Assembly (NCBI GenBank): GCA_003560595.1 | Contig: PWKY01000088.1 | Location: forward strand, 1-64,000 | Source of the DNA: Thermoplasmata archaeon | GTDB lineage: Archaea > Thermoplasmatota > Thermoplasmata > Halarchaeoplasmatales > Halarchaeoplasmataceae | Direction of reading: 5' to 3' | DNA: 64,000 nucleotides | Shown here: piece by piece, positions 36,352 to 47,494 of the stretch | Layout of the letters: the number at the start of each line of letters is the position of its first letter | Position numbering within the stretch: position 1 is the first letter of the stretch | Translations under genes and position numbers: made by a program | The notes under the pieces: generated by a model | Databases searched by the model: none | The model's input: only the letters and a program-made list of their open reading frames with translations | What the model was told of the DNA's origin: nothing

Positions 36352-37417
36352 AGAACACGGGCTGGGTTTTTTTGAAAGATACCTTACATTATGGGTAGCT
36401 ATATGTATCGTTCTCGCCATGGTTATCGGATATCTTTACCCCGGGATCACCGATTCTTTTGAAGCCTTTGAGATATCCGGTTACTCGATACCGGTGGTCA
36501 TCGTTTTATTTCTTATGATCTATCCCATAATGGTCCAAACCCCATTCCAGAAGATATTACAGGCCGGAAAAACAGCCAAACCGATCATGGCCACTTTGGG
36601 TCTTAATTGGGGAGTAAAACCGTTCTTAAAAGCTGGTTTAGCCTGGCTCTTTTTTGCGGTGATATGGGCAAGATATCTGACGCCTGAAATGACCAGTGAG
36701 TTGATCGGAGGTATGATATTACTCGGTATAGCACCGTGTACCGCCATGGTCCTTGTCTGGTCGTATCTGTCAAAGGGAAACATGGGCCACACCATAGTCG
36801 TGACCGCCATCAATTCCTTATCCATGCTAGTTTTTTACGCACCACTGGCGATAATCCTATTACCGATAGCCGGAGCTAGTGGAACTGATATAGGAGTTCC
36901 ATTCGGAAAGATAGCCTTCGGGGTTTTAGCATATATCGGAGGTCCTCTAGTAGCAGGTTATATCACCAGAAAGATCATACTGGACAAAAAAGGAGAGGAA
37001 TGGTTCGAAGGGTTTGTAAATAGATTACACTATGTTTCGATCACCGCCCTGTTGATCACCATCGTGGTGATAGTATCCCCTCATTCAGGTACTATAATGG
37101 ATCGACCTTTGATAGTTCTACTGATAGCCATCCCTCTTCTCGTACAGTTCCTGATCATGTTCATCATATCCTATTGGACTGCAAAAAAGATAGGACTTCC
37201 ATATGAAGATGCAGCACCCACAGCTCAGATCGCTACAAGTAATCATTTCGAAGTAACTATCGCTATGTCAGTAACACTCTTCGGCATCGATTCATATGCA
37301 ACCCTGGCCGCAGTTACTGGATTACTCATCGAGGTACCGATCATGCTCGTCATAGTGCATATATGTTTAAGGACCCAACACTGGTTCCCAGCGATCTCGA
37401 GGGAGGAGATGGAATGA
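36344..37417 (+). CDS. acr3: ACR3-family arsenite efflux permease
   Basis: [58 protein letters not shown]; downstream of ArsR. Confidence 0.9.
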   Translation: MTEEHGLGFFERYLTLWVAICIVLAMVIGYLYPGITDSFEAFEISGYSIPVVIVLFLMIYPIMVQTPFQKILQAGKTAKPIMATLGLNWGVKPFLKAGLAWLFFAVIWARYLTPEMTSELIGGMILLGIAPCTAMVLVWSYLSKGNMGHTIVVTAINSLSMLVFYAPLAIILLPIAGASGTDIGVPFGKIAFGVLAYIGGPLVAGYITRKIILDKKGEEWFEGFVNRLHYVSITALLITIVVIVSPHSGTIMDRPLIVLLIAIPLLVQFLIMFIISYWTAKKIGLPYEDAAPTAQIATSNHFEVTIAMSVTLFGIDSYATLAAVTGLLIEVPIMLVIVHICLRTQHWFPAISREEME

Positions 37418-38088
37418 AGGAATTATTGATCTCCGACGTGCATGGTAACCTTGAAGCACTCGATGAAGTTCTCAGGCTCGAACGTTGGGATAATATATAC
37501 TGCATGGGAGATATCGTTGATTACGGTCCCTCACCCCAGGAATGTATAGGAGTGATAAGAGAAAAAGCGATCACGGTGAAAGGTAATCACGACAACGCAG
37601 TCGTCACCGGGATGGACTGTGGCTGTGGATACGAGATGAAGGAACTATCACAGGAAGTAAGAAAGTATTCCATAGAACAGATCGACCAAAAAGGGAAACG
37701 GTTTCTGGCAGACCTTCCCATGTACGTATCAACCCATGGAAAACTACTCACTCATGCGTCATTGAACGATCTATTCAAATATCTCAAACCGGAAACTCCA
37801 GAAGAAGAATTTCGATCCTTTTCGGATGTAGAAGAAGATATCGTCCTATTAGGACACACACATATACCCATGGACAGAACGATAAATGGAAAAAGATACA
37901 TCAATCCTGGGAGTCTAGGACAGCCCAGAGACGGTGATTGGAGAGGCTCCTACGCCATATTAGAGGACGGTGAACTAATTTTTCAAAGGATCGAATACGA
38001 TATCGATAGAACGATAGAAAAAATGGAAAGAATGGGTTTTCCTGAAAGAGCTGTTAGGATACTGCGTGAAGGTAAGGTAGTCCCTTAG
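37414..38088 (+). CDS. Metallophosphoesterase, MJ0936/YfcE type (start set to ATG 37414)
   Basis: [60 protein letters not shown]. Confidence 0.88.
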   Translation: MKELLISDVHGNLEALDEVLRLERWDNIYCMGDIVDYGPSPQECIGVIREKAITVKGNHDNAVVTGMDCGCGYEMKELSQEVRKYSIEQIDQKGKRFLADLPMYVSTHGKLLTHASLNDLFKYLKPETPEEEFRSFSDVEEDIVLLGHTHIPMDRTINGKRYINPGSLGQPRDGDWRGSYAILEDGELIFQRIEYDIDRTIEKMERMGFPERAVRILREGKVVP

Positions 38089-38089
38089 A

Positions 38090-39424
38090 TCACCATAGTT
38101 CTAAAGAGTCCACCATCTCTTGTGATCTTCCGGTATAATTCACCGGATCCATCATCTCTTCGAGTTCATGCTCATCCAGCAGTTCCATGACCTCACTATT
38201 ACCCAGCAGTATATCTTTGAAGTGTTTATCCTCCGCGCGAGCTACCATGGACGCCTGCCGGATCAATTCGTGGGCTTCCTGCCTACTCATGCCCTTCTTA
38301 GTTAATCCCATCATCACCGATTCGGCCATTATCAAACCCTTGCTCAGTTCGATGTTCTTCATCATGTTCTCCGGGAATACCTCTAGATTCTTGAACACTT
38401 TCTCAGATTTTGCCAGGATATCATCCAGCAATATCAGAGTGTGTCCTAATGTAAAACGTTCAGACGATGAATTGGTCAGGTCTCTCTCGTGCCATGTGAT
38501 CAAGTTTTCGAAGGTGGGTAGGACGAATCCTCGGAGGGTTTTCGCCAAACCGCATATGTTTTCAGCGACTATGGGGTTCTTCTTGTGGGCCATGGTGGAA
38601 CTGCCTACCTGTTTCTTTACGTCGAAAGCCTCGGCGGCCTCCATGATCTCAGGTCTCTGTAGGTTCCTCACTTCTGTAGAGTATTTTTGCAATGAACCGG
38701 AAAGTGAGGCTGCAAAGCATATCAGCTCCGTATATCTATCTCTTCCAACGACCTGACACGCGATCTCTTCCACTCCTAGATCCAATTCATCCATGACTGA
38801 ACGCTGTAACTGTTCGGCATGCTCACCGAGAGCAGCCCCGGTTCCGACGGCACCGCTCATCTTACCGACGGCAATACGTCCCTTCATCTCATCCAAGCGT
38901 TCTATGTAACGTTCTATCTCCTTAACATAGACAGATATCTTTAAACCAAACGTTATAGGGACTGCATGCTGTGCATGGGTCCTACCGACCATAACCGTAT
39001 CTCTGTGCTCTTTTGCTTTTTCCACCAACGTATTGTGAAGTGATACTAGATCTTCCCGTATCAATTCAACAGCTTCCTTCAAGATCAAAGCGGAAGCCGT
39101 ATCGATGATGTCATTGGAAGTTGCACCGAGGTGGATGTATTTCTCAGCATCCCCACAGAAACGGCCGAGAACTCTGACCAAGGCCATGATATCGTGTTTT
39201 GTTTCCTCCTTCTCGACGCGCTCCACTTCACGCCAATCGACCTTTTCGGAGTTTGCGTTCTGAACTATCACCTCGGCAGCCCCTTTGGGTATATTTCCCA
39301 CTTCGGCGTGTGCCTTAGCAAGAGCTGCCTCGACGTCCAGTAATTTCTGTACGTGGTTTTCCTTACTGAAGATCGTCTTCATCCGTTCACGGCCGTATCT
39401 GTAATCGAGGGGACACACTATCAT
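38090..39424 (-). CDS. purB: Adenylosuccinate lyase
   Basis: GATSNDIIDTASALIL; GRTHAQHAVPITFG; GSSTMAHKKNPIVAENI. Confidence 0.92.
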   Translation of the reverse strand: MIVCPLDYRYGRERMKTIFSKENHVQKLLDVEAALAKAHAEVGNIPKGAAEVIVQNANSEKVDWREVERVEKEETKHDIMALVRVLGRFCGDAEKYIHLGATSNDIIDTASALILKEAVELIREDLVSLHNTLVEKAKEHRDTVMVGRTHAQHAVPITFGLKISVYVKEIERYIERLDEMKGRIAVGKMSGAVGTGAALGEHAEQLQRSVMDELDLGVEEIACQVVGRDRYTELICFAASLSGSLQKYSTEVRNLQRPEIMEAAEAFDVKKQVGSSTMAHKKNPIVAENICGLAKTLRGFVLPTFENLITWHERDLTNSSSERFTLGHTLILLDDILAKSEKVFKNLEVFPENMMKNIELSKGLIMAESVMMGLTKKGMSRQEAHELIRQASMVARAEDKHFKDILLGNSEVMELLDEHELEEMMDPVNYTGRSQEMVDSLELW

Positions 39425-39433
39425 ACTGAATCA

Positions 39434-40441
39434 CTACTCGATACCCATACCGGCATTGGTTTTCTCGATACTCTTCATGTTGTCCTCTTCCATCTCCATC
39501 ATGGCTCGGATAGCGTCGATATTTTCAGGAACGATATCGCTCTCTTGATGGATCGCTTGGTAATAGTACAATGTACCGTCCTCCACCTGGGTACCGTCCT
39601 TCCAGACCGCTATCTCGTTTATATCTCCTCTAACGTTACCCCTGTCTTTAGCCCATTCCATGATTTTAGCGGTGGAATCTACTCCCTGTGAAGCCTCAAA
39701 GAACTTGACCCTTGGTGTCCTTTCCCATAGATCCAATATGTGCTCGGTGTCCACATCTTCTTTAAGATCGACGATCACGCTGTGAAGATGCATTATCGTC
39801 GTAGGAACTTTTACCGCGGTGGTTTGTATGTTGATCTCAGGAACTACACTTTGGACATCTGGCCCGTGATGTGATGGTATGTTGAGTACTGGGTTTATCG
39901 AGTTTATCGGTCCTCTTTTGGTATCCCATGGATCCGCGCTTCTCCGTATCATCACTGCGTTCACTCTATCAATCCCTATATCTGTATGTATAGGATACAA
40001 TGTCCTCAGTAGACCGGTGGTATTACAAGAGACCACTCGTACGTAATCCGCACCATATGCTTCGTCGTAGTTTGCCAATGAGTTAAAGGACAGTCCAGTT
40101 AAAGAATGCTTCTCACCACCCTGCCACATAGCTTTGACACCCGCCTTCTCGTATATCGGTTTGTATCCCGCTTTTTTTGGCGTACAATCAACTATTATAT
40201 CGGCGGCAGCTAAGAGGTCATACAGCATGCCCTGAACCTCTATCCCCTTCTCATCGAAGGCGTCTAGATGGTCTTTTGAAGCCGCATAGAATGGATATCC
40301 GAGTTCATTAGCCAATCGTGCCTCATAAGTCGGACTCCTTTTGGATACTCCAACGACTTCCATATCGCTCTGCTGGGCCACGGCGTCCGCGACCCTTTTC
40401 CCTACCGTACCATATCCGTTTATTCCTACTTTTACAGTCAT
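39434..40441 (-). CDS. gap: Type II (archaeal) glyceraldehyde-3-phosphate dehydrogenase
   Basis: VKVGINGYGTVGKRVADAVAQQSDMEVVGVSK; VVSCNTTGLLRTL. Confidence 0.93.
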   Translation of the reverse strand: MTVKVGINGYGTVGKRVADAVAQQSDMEVVGVSKRSPTYEARLANELGYPFYAASKDHLDAFDEKGIEVQGMLYDLLAAADIIVDCTPKKAGYKPIYEKAGVKAMWQGGEKHSLTGLSFNSLANYDEAYGADYVRVVSCNTTGLLRTLYPIHTDIGIDRVNAVMIRRSADPWDTKRGPINSINPVLNIPSHHGPDVQSVVPEINIQTTAVKVPTTIMHLHSVIVDLKEDVDTEHILDLWERTPRVKFFEASQGVDSTAKIMEWAKDRGNVRGDINEIAVWKDGTQVEDGTLYYYQAIHQESDIVPENIDAIRAMMEMEEDNMKSIEKTNAGMGIE

Positions 40442-40540
40442 TTTTTTATCCCCTGTGAAACTCTATCAACATGCAGGATAAGAATATTACGGTCTGTTTC
40501 ACCGAGAATTTTATAAGATAACAGATACTATGAAACTAAC

Positions 40541-41203
40541 ATGAGTGAATATGGCGATACAGAGGTGTTTTGGGACGGCGTCTTCTCACAAAGAACTCCT
40601 GGATTCGATGCATATGAACCACTTCATTATGAATGGATGGAGGATGCTCTCGATTGGATAATAGAACCAGGATTTCGAGTTATAGACTTTGGATGTGGCA
40701 GCGGTAAATTATTACTTCGTGCAGCGGCGAAAGGCGCAGCTTCCATCAAGGGTATAGACATAAGTTCTAATGCCATAGAATTTTGTGAGAAAAACGCTGA
40801 AGGATGCGGAGTTCCACATGAGTTCGTCAAAGGAGGTGTATATGCCTTAAAGGACATTCCAGACTCTGAATTCGACAGTGGAATACTATTCAATATAGTG
40901 GATAATCTATTACCTGATGATTCACATGCGGTGATGAAAAACTTCAAACGGATATTAAAACCAGATGGCAGGATGATAGTAAAATTGAACGATTACATTG
41001 AACCATCGGACATGGAAGAGATGGGTGCAGAAGAGATATCCAACGGTTTGTACTTTGAGCAAACAGGTCTTTACCTATGGGATCTAACAGATGAAGAAGC
41101 CCGACGACTACTGGAAGAATACTTCTATATTGAAGAAGAAAAAAGGGTTCATTATCCTGAACACGATGCTTACAATCGACTATATTATCTGGTGATGAAA
41201 TGA
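40541..41203 (+). CDS. Class I SAM-dependent methyltransferase
   Basis: FRVIDFGCGSGKLLLRAAAKGAASIKGIDISSNAIEFCEKNA. Confidence 0.85.
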   Translation: MSEYGDTEVFWDGVFSQRTPGFDAYEPLHYEWMEDALDWIIEPGFRVIDFGCGSGKLLLRAAAKGAASIKGIDISSNAIEFCEKNAEGCGVPHEFVKGGVYALKDIPDSEFDSGILFNIVDNLLPDDSHAVMKNFKRILKPDGRMIVKLNDYIEPSDMEEMGAEEISNGLYFEQTGLYLWDLTDEEARRLLEEYFYIEEEKRVHYPEHDAYNRLYYLVMK

Positions 41204-41775
41204 AAAAAGATATTTTAAGTAGATTAGAAAGTGTGCTAAAAGATAAAGGCCTAAGATTCAAGGAGGAAGCTCCTGGGCGTATCAAAGGTCACTCTTACGT
41301 TAAATTATATATGGAAAACGATTTCCTGATGTATGTGGGTATATACGATGGTTCACCTCCATATTATTTTCCGTGGATAGAATTATTTGGTATCGAACCA
41401 TATCCGGATAAAGAATACTTTTTTGGATTTGAATTAGAAGAATTTTTAATTAAATCATGTTCGGAAACATTACCTCCCGGCGGAAGATTATTTGTGGACT
41501 ACTCAGAGGATGAAGAAACTCAACGAGAATTAAATGAAGGTGTTCCACCACCGATAAGTAGACTTGGATATCTCATGTTCAAACATGGTTTCACCTGGTT
41601 CAAAGATTGGTACTTTCCAGAGGGTTTTAATGAAGGGGGTTACAAACTACAGGGTGAAAAACCCCTTGATGAAAAAAGGCGTGAAGCACACATCGAAACC
41701 ATACGCCGAGAGGTTGACACATATTTATCAAAAAATGAAAACGATAAACTGTTAAAGCGTGCTGAGAAGTTATGA
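41200..41775 (+). CDS. Hypothetical protein
   Basis: ORF overlapping the methyltransferase stop by 4 nt. Confidence 0.65.
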   Translation: MKKDILSRLESVLKDKGLRFKEEAPGRIKGHSYVKLYMENDFLMYVGIYDGSPPYYFPWIELFGIEPYPDKEYFFGFELEEFLIKSCSETLPPGGRLFVDYSEDEETQRELNEGVPPPISRLGYLMFKHGFTWFKDWYFPEGFNEGGYKLQGEKPLDEKRREAHIETIRREVDTYLSKNENDKLLKRAEKL

Positions 41776-41822
41776 TAAATCTACCTATCGATTAATATAA
41801 CAAACATATTGATGACATAAAG

Positions 41823-42638
41823 ATGCAAGGAGATCCACCATCAGTTTCGATCTTAAAGCGCCTTTTCAGATACAGATTCTGGATCGCTAAGATGACCAAC
41901 ATACCACTGGTTGGTAATATCATAGACGATGCGTTCTTCGAAAATGATGATATGATATACCTACCGATGGACAAAAATATAACCATACAAAGAGAAGTCA
42001 AGATACATCGTCCGTCGGAGATCGTACTCCCATCTCAGGTCGTCGAATATTTCATAGAAAGATCTGAGCATTTTTGGATAATGGATCATTGCATATGCCG
42101 TGAATCTACCGGGTGTGAGGATTACCCTCGTGATATAGGCTGCCTTTTTTTAGGAGAAGCAACAAAAGATATCAACCCTTTGATGGGGAGATCGGTTACC
42201 AAAAAAGAAGCCTTTGAACACGTGGATAAAGCGAGAAAGGCTGGATTGGTCCATCTTATAGGACGAAACAAGTTAGATCCAGTTTGGTTAGGTGTAGGAC
42301 CCGATGATAAATTTTTAACCATATGTAACTGCTGCTCTTGCTGCTGCCTATGGAGGATGATCCCCGATCTATCTCCTGATATCTCTGCTAAGATCAAAAG
42401 GATGCCTGGAGTATCCGTCTCTATCGACCCTCGCTGTGTCGGCTGTGGCAAGTGCGCCGATATCTGCTTTGTAGATGCCATCGAAATAATAGATGGAAAA
42501 GCAACTGTGAGTGATGAATGCAGAGGATGCAGTCGCTGTGTCTATGTGTGTTCTGAAAAAGCGATCAAGTTGACTACAGAGGAGATCAACGTCGATGATT
42601 TTATCTCACGTATCGAATCCACGGTAGATCTTTCATGA
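41823..42638 (+). CDS. 4Fe-4S ferredoxin-domain protein
   Basis: RCVGCGKCADICFVDAIEIIDGKATVSDECRGCSRCVYVCSEKAIKL; additional CNCCSCCCLW cluster. Confidence 0.85.
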   Translation: MQGDPPSVSILKRLFRYRFWIAKMTNIPLVGNIIDDAFFENDDMIYLPMDKNITIQREVKIHRPSEIVLPSQVVEYFIERSEHFWIMDHCICRESTGCEDYPRDIGCLFLGEATKDINPLMGRSVTKKEAFEHVDKARKAGLVHLIGRNKLDPVWLGVGPDDKFLTICNCCSCCCLWRMIPDLSPDISAKIKRMPGVSVSIDPRCVGCGKCADICFVDAIEIIDGKATVSDECRGCSRCVYVCSEKAIKLTTEEINVDDFISRIESTVDLS

Positions 42639-42641
42639 CCG

Positions 42642-43130
42642 TCACTTTAAACGGGCCGTTTTAACTTCCCCACCACAAACCATGCAATCTTCTACAGGTT
42701 CCTTGTACCAGCGTTTGCATTTAACGCATCTGTGACTCCATTTGTATTCTTTCTTGATCTCAGCAAGTGCCAATCCTCTGAAATCGACTCCAAGTGCCTT
42801 AGCAAGATTTTGGATGGAATAATCATCCGTGATCACAGTTGCATCAAGATGAAGTGCAAGAGCTAGTAATTCTATGTCTGTATTCGATAATCGCAAATAA
42901 TCTCCGGTACGTTTGGCGTGTGCTTTTACCTCTTGTATGTACGGACCTGGTGGAGTGACTACCTTTAATCCTCCTGCTAGTAACCGCTGTAATTTGTTAT
43001 ACCATCTGCCTCCTTTTTTAATTTCATCCGTCACCGAGGGAGGTATATACATCTCATTTACCATCGGTAGATCTTTTCCAGATAATATCACAGAGGTGTC
43101 TAATACGTATTTAGAGCGTTTATCGTTCAA
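42642..43130 (-). CDS. NOB1-like PIN-domain endonuclease with Zn ribbon
   Basis: KYVLDTSVILSG...VITDDYSIQNLAKALG...CVKCKRWYKEPVEDCMVCGGEV. Confidence 0.82.
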   Translation of the reverse strand: MNDKRSKYVLDTSVILSGKDLPMVNEMYIPPSVTDEIKKGGRWYNKLQRLLAGGLKVVTPPGPYIQEVKAHAKRTGDYLRLSNTDIELLALALHLDATVITDDYSIQNLAKALGVDFRGLALAEIKKEYKWSHRCVKCKRWYKEPVEDCMVCGGEVKTARLK

Positions 43131-43191
43131 CTTATCAAGGAGTTAAACTTTTCATATCACTTAAATACTTCCTTTTATCTAATCACAAAAC

Positions 43192-43713
43192 ATGGGAATC
43201 TATGCTTTTGAAGGAAGAAAACCCAAGATACATGAGACCGCTTATGTAAGTCCATCCGCCGACGTCATAGGCGATGTGACCATCGGTAAAGAGTGCTTTA
43301 TCGCACCCGGTGCTCGCCTTAAAGGAGATTACGGGACTATAGAGATCGGAGATTATTCTAATGTGCAGGAAAATTGTGTTATACATGCTAGGCCAGATGA
43401 ATACACTATCATCGGAGATTGGGTCTCTGTTGGTCACGGAGCTATAATCCATGGAGCGAAAATCGACGATTGGGCGGTGATAGGCATGGGTTCTGTAGTT
43501 AGCGATTACGCGACTGTAGGTCCCTGGGCCGTAGTCGCCGAGGGGGCGGTAGTGGTCAGTAAATCTCGTATATCTGAAGGTACCATCGTCGTTGGAATAC
43601 CTGCTAAAAGTAAAGGAAAGATAGATGAAGAGTTCAAGGAGAGGTGGATCGAGATAAAGAAAAAGTATAGATCCTTCTCTAAAAGATACAAAGAGGGATT
43701 AGTGCCATTATGA
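43192..43713 (+). CDS. Gamma-carbonic anhydrase family protein (hexapeptide repeats)
   Basis: ADVIGDVTIGKECFIAPGARLKGDYGTIEIGDYSNVQENCVIHA; VSVGHGAIIHGAKI. Confidence 0.87.
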   Translation: MGIYAFEGRKPKIHETAYVSPSADVIGDVTIGKECFIAPGARLKGDYGTIEIGDYSNVQENCVIHARPDEYTIIGDWVSVGHGAIIHGAKIDDWAVIGMGSVVSDYATVGPWAVVAEGAVVVSKSRISEGTIVVGIPAKSKGKIDEEFKERWIEIKKKYRSFSKRYKEGLVPL

Positions 43714-43716
43714 TCT

Positions 43717-45327
43717 TTACTCGGTAAAAGAAACGATCTTAAGGATCTTCTCAACGGTTTTTTCGTCTTGTATGATATTAAGCAATTCAGAAACGTTTTT
43801 GGGTTGAGTTCTAAAAATATCTGCAGCCCTTTTACTACCTATTCCAGGTATCGCCTCTAATTGTTTAAAACTAGCTTCATTTAAAACGAAGGGATGGTGA
43901 ACTCCAGTGACACTTCTGAAACCGTACTCGGTTATCACGATGTCATAAAATCTGTTGTGCTCAAGAGGATATTTGACCCCTACCAAAAGGGGATAAGTGC
44001 CCACCTGCCGACCGAAAGTAGTCTTCCCTTTTTTGACCTCAGTATAAACTTTTTTTAGCACAGTTCCTACTGGAAGCATCTTCTTCAACATCGGTCTATC
44101 TATGTTTTTTCTAACCCTGGATTTGAACTCCTTGAATTCTCTCACATCGTAGGCGTCTCTTTCTTTCCCATGAAGCGATAATTGACGGATGTTGATCCTT
44201 CTCAAAAGCATATCACTTTTCAGTAAATCTTCTAAGAAGGCATAGTTCAATTCATAGGTTTTCTTACTCTCACCAGGTAAACCGGCTATGAAGTTCAAAC
44301 CTGGCAGTAGTTTGGGCATGCCGTTTGACCCCCTATCTCTACCATGTTCGTTGATGATCTCTATAGCTTTACAAACTTCGAAGGGTGTAGCGTTCAAGTT
44401 GTTTTTATCTATGACATGAGGATCAGCGGATTCCATACCTAGAGCCAGTACGTTTCCCGATGTAGTATGCTTTACCAGCACGCCCATCACCTCCCGAGAT
44501 TCTTCTTCATGTTCAGCGATCACTGAAGGATTTGCGTTGTCAACATGGAGGACTTTTATGTCGGGGCACCGTTCCCATATCCCTTGAAATAATTTCTTTA
44601 TCTTCTCAGGAGAAGGAACTGGAACTTCTGTTTTACCCACCCCTTTAGCTCCGTAACTGATTATACATGATTGGCCACCCAGTCGAAAGTTTCTTACCCC
44701 CTCTGAATACAGTCCTTCTATCTCTTCGATGATGGACTCTATAGAACGAAACACCGGTTTGCCGTAGTCGGGTTCACTGCAAAAACTACACCCTCCAGTA
44801 AAATATCTAACACAACCTCGATATGTCTCGATCTCTGCTATCAAAGGTCGATTATACCAGGGATGCTGCTCAACAACCTTTGCACCCAAAGTGGACCATC
44901 GTTTCAGCTCCGACGTATCGCTCCAGCGGTCCTTTGGTGAACCCTGAACTTTATCGTAAAAATAGGCGCTGAGATCTTTTTTAACTACGTGATCGTAGCC
45001 GGTAACAATACCATATCGAGCCAATGGGCCTCCGATATAGGATTCAGCAGAGGATCTGGAGAGATTGTTCGCCTCTTTGATACTCATGGGCCGTCCACTC
45101 AAATAATTACCGGGAACGGTAACTCCTCCATATACCAACAAGATCTTTGCTCTGGGAATACCCTCATCTCTCACGGAATCGATGGTGATATATTTCCACT
45201 CGAATCCCAATTCCTCACAAACACCTGCCAGTATTCGTGGTTCTGGAGATAAGTAAGGAGGAACACCCAACAGAGCCGGTTCGTCAACGTAGCCGTCTAT
45301 GATCAACACGTCGGTATCACTCATCAT
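43717..45327 (-). CDS. Radical SAM protein with C-terminal helix-hairpin-helix (COG1031-like)
   Basis: YRGCVRYFTGGCSFCSEPDYG; LGGQSCIISYG; C-terminal EAIPGIGSKRAADIFR. Confidence 0.82.
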   Translation of the reverse strand: MMSDTDVLIIDGYVDEPALLGVPPYLSPEPRILAGVCEELGFEWKYITIDSVRDEGIPRAKILLVYGGVTVPGNYLSGRPMSIKEANNLSRSSAESYIGGPLARYGIVTGYDHVVKKDLSAYFYDKVQGSPKDRWSDTSELKRWSTLGAKVVEQHPWYNRPLIAEIETYRGCVRYFTGGCSFCSEPDYGKPVFRSIESIIEEIEGLYSEGVRNFRLGGQSCIISYGAKGVGKTEVPVPSPEKIKKLFQGIWERCPDIKVLHVDNANPSVIAEHEEESREVMGVLVKHTTSGNVLALGMESADPHVIDKNNLNATPFEVCKAIEIINEHGRDRGSNGMPKLLPGLNFIAGLPGESKKTYELNYAFLEDLLKSDMLLRRINIRQLSLHGKERDAYDVREFKEFKSRVRKNIDRPMLKKMLPVGTVLKKVYTEVKKGKTTFGRQVGTYPLLVGVKYPLEHNRFYDIVITEYGFRSVTGVHHPFVLNEASFKQLEAIPGIGSKRAADIFRTQPKNVSELLNIIQDEKTVEKILKIVSFTE

Positions 45328-45613
45328 CGAACAACCTTTTCTTCACCTTCTTGATGGTGCCGCTGCTTATCAATGTTTTAACTTTCCCTCCACATATATC
45401 AATTGAATTGAGTATCTCTATAGTACGCTCTTTACCAAAATGCCTGCACCGAATTATACCCTTTTTTCCGTCAAATACAGTAAGCCAGGGTTTTATTTCA
45501 TCATATTCATCTTGGAAAGAACGACGTATTGCGTTGATCATGTTCCTTCTATCTGTTCTAGATCCCTGCAGTACGAAACCGATGTAACGGAGCCTTTCAT
45601 TTTTAACCGCCAT
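45317..45613 (-). CDS. rnp2: RNase P protein component 2 (Pop5/Rpp14 family)
   Basis: RLRYIGFVLQGSRTDRRNMINAIRRSFQDEYDEIKPWLTVFDGKKGIIRCRH...VKTLISSGTIKKVKKRLF. Confidence 0.7.
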   Translation of the reverse strand: MAVKNERLRYIGFVLQGSRTDRRNMINAIRRSFQDEYDEIKPWLTVFDGKKGIIRCRHFGKERTIEILNSIDICGGKVKTLISSGTIKKVKKRLFDDE

Positions 45614-45623
45614 ATGTGCGACC

Positions 45624-46598
45624 TTATTTCTTTCTAGAAACCTTTGGAACAGGTACTTCCTTTAATATCTCCGATATGATGCCTTCAGTTTTAACACCCT
45701 TTATCGCAGGCCCAGGCTTCAATACCAACCTATGTGCCAAGGCTTCTTTTGCGATGAATTTGACGTCATCTGGGACGACGTAATCTCTTCCCCGTATGGC
45801 TGCATTAGCCATGCCTAGTTTCATGAGTGCGAGACTTCCCCTAGGGCTTGAACCGACTTCGACCTGACCGTGTTCCCTGGTAAGATGAACTATGTTAACT
45901 ATATATTTTTTAATATCATCGTCGAGGTGAACGTTTTCAACTACCTCTTGCATTTCTATCAATCCCGGGGCGTCGATCACCTTATTAGTAAATACCTCGT
46001 CGGTGCGACGCTCCTTTCTCCTTAAAAGTATCTCGACTTCTTCTTTTTTAGATGGGTACCCTACTTCAAGTCTCATCAAAAACCGGTCTACCTGTGCCTC
46101 GGGTAACGGATATGTTCCTTCATATTCGATAGGGTTTTGAGTAGCCATCACGATAAATGGAGGCTTCATGTGATGAGTTTCACCTTCGATAGTGGTTTGT
46201 CTCTCTTGCATCGCTTCAAGAAGAGCTGCTTGAGTCTTGGGAGGAGCTCTGTTGATCTCGTCAGCCAAAAGGATATTTGTAAATATCGGACCTTTTCGCA
46301 TCTTGAAATCACCGGTATTTCTATCGTAAACAAATGATCCGGTTATATCTGCTGGAAGAAGATCGGGTGTGAACTGGATACGTTTAAAATCGCAGCCCAG
46401 TGCATCTGCGAAACAATTTGCCATCATGGTTTTTGCCAACCCTGGAAAATCTTCGAACAACAGATTACCGTTCGCTAAAAAACCTATGAGAGTTTTATGC
46501 ATGACCGTCCTTTTTCCAACGATAGTTTGACCGACCTCGTCTATTATGTTTTTACACGTATTCGATACATCTTTTACATCCACATGAATTACCTCCAA
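45624..46598 (-). CDS. MoxR-family AAA+ ATPase
   Basis: IVGKRTVMHKTLIGFLANGNLLFEDFPGLAKTMMANCFA; LLADEINRAPPKTQAALLEAMQERQTTIEG; MATQNPIEYEGTYPLPEAQVDRFLM. Confidence 0.93.
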   Translation of the reverse strand: MEVIHVDVKDVSNTCKNIIDEVGQTIVGKRTVMHKTLIGFLANGNLLFEDFPGLAKTMMANCFADALGCDFKRIQFTPDLLPADITGSFVYDRNTGDFKMRKGPIFTNILLADEINRAPPKTQAALLEAMQERQTTIEGETHHMKPPFIVMATQNPIEYEGTYPLPEAQVDRFLMRLEVGYPSKKEEVEILLRRKERRTDEVFTNKVIDAPGLIEMQEVVENVHLDDDIKKYIVNIVHLTREHGQVEVGSSPRGSLALMKLGMANAAIRGRDYVVPDDVKFIAKEALAHRLVLKPGPAIKGVKTEGIISEILKEVPVPKVSRKK

Positions 46599-46687
46599 GA
46601 TGGGATTTACATCGGTAAAGAAGGGGTGCTGTATAATATATTTTTCATCGCCGACAATACTAAATCATCAAAGTATTATTAACATAC

Positions 46688-47494
46688 ATGGAATTCTACT
46701 TTCCCGGTAAAAAATTCCCAGCCTTGTCTGTTACAGGTGATAAGTGTAGTTTGAACTGCGCCCATTGTGAGGGGCACTATCTACGTAATATGCTTGATGT
46801 TAGCGAACCTAAAACACTATATCAAGCCGCATTAAAGTTAGAAGATCAGGGAGGATTTGGGTTCCTGTTGAGCGGTGGGTCTGATACTGATGGAAAAATC
46901 CCGATCGACGACCACCTCGAAGTTGTCCAAAGGGTGATCGCTAGAACTTCCTTAAAGGTCAATGTACATACCGGTCTCGTGAATCCGGATACCGTCAAGG
47001 ACCTAAAAAAAGTATCACCACATGTAATTTCATTCGACTTGGTCGGTTCAAAAAAGACCATAGAAGAGGTTTATGGGATAAAGGCATCTCCTGAGGATTT
47101 TTACGATGCTTATCGACTTCTAAAAGAAGAATCATTGAACGTTGTACCACACATCACGATCGGTTTAGAAGGGGGTAAATTAAGAGGGGAATATCGTGCT
47201 ATAGATATGGCTTCAGATTCTAATTTGTTGATATTGAACTCATTGATCCCTTCTCATATAGGACGTACCGTTGAAAGAACAGATATACTAGAGACTCTTA
47301 GATATGCCTTAGATACAACTGATGCTAGGGTATATTTGGGATGTATGCGTGAACGTGGGAGGATTTCACTTGAAAAAAAGGCCTTGGAGATCGGAGTCTC
47401 TGGCATAGCTGTTCCTGCTAAAGATACATTAAGATGGGCTAGAGATAATTACGATGTTAAAGTGATGGAATACTGCTGTGCGACTCACCTGTAA
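46688..47494 (+). CDS. Radical SAM protein
   Basis: SVTGDKCSLNCAHCEGHYLRNM (CxxxCxxC); GFLLSGGSD; TIM-barrel-like strands. Confidence 0.78.
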   Translation: MEFYFPGKKFPALSVTGDKCSLNCAHCEGHYLRNMLDVSEPKTLYQAALKLEDQGGFGFLLSGGSDTDGKIPIDDHLEVVQRVIARTSLKVNVHTGLVNPDTVKDLKKVSPHVISFDLVGSKKTIEEVYGIKASPEDFYDAYRLLKEESLNVVPHITIGLEGGKLRGEYRAIDMASDSNLLILNSLIPSHIGRTVERTDILETLRYALDTTDARVYLGCMRERGRISLEKKALEIGVSGIAVPAKDTLRWARDNYDVKVMEYCCATHL

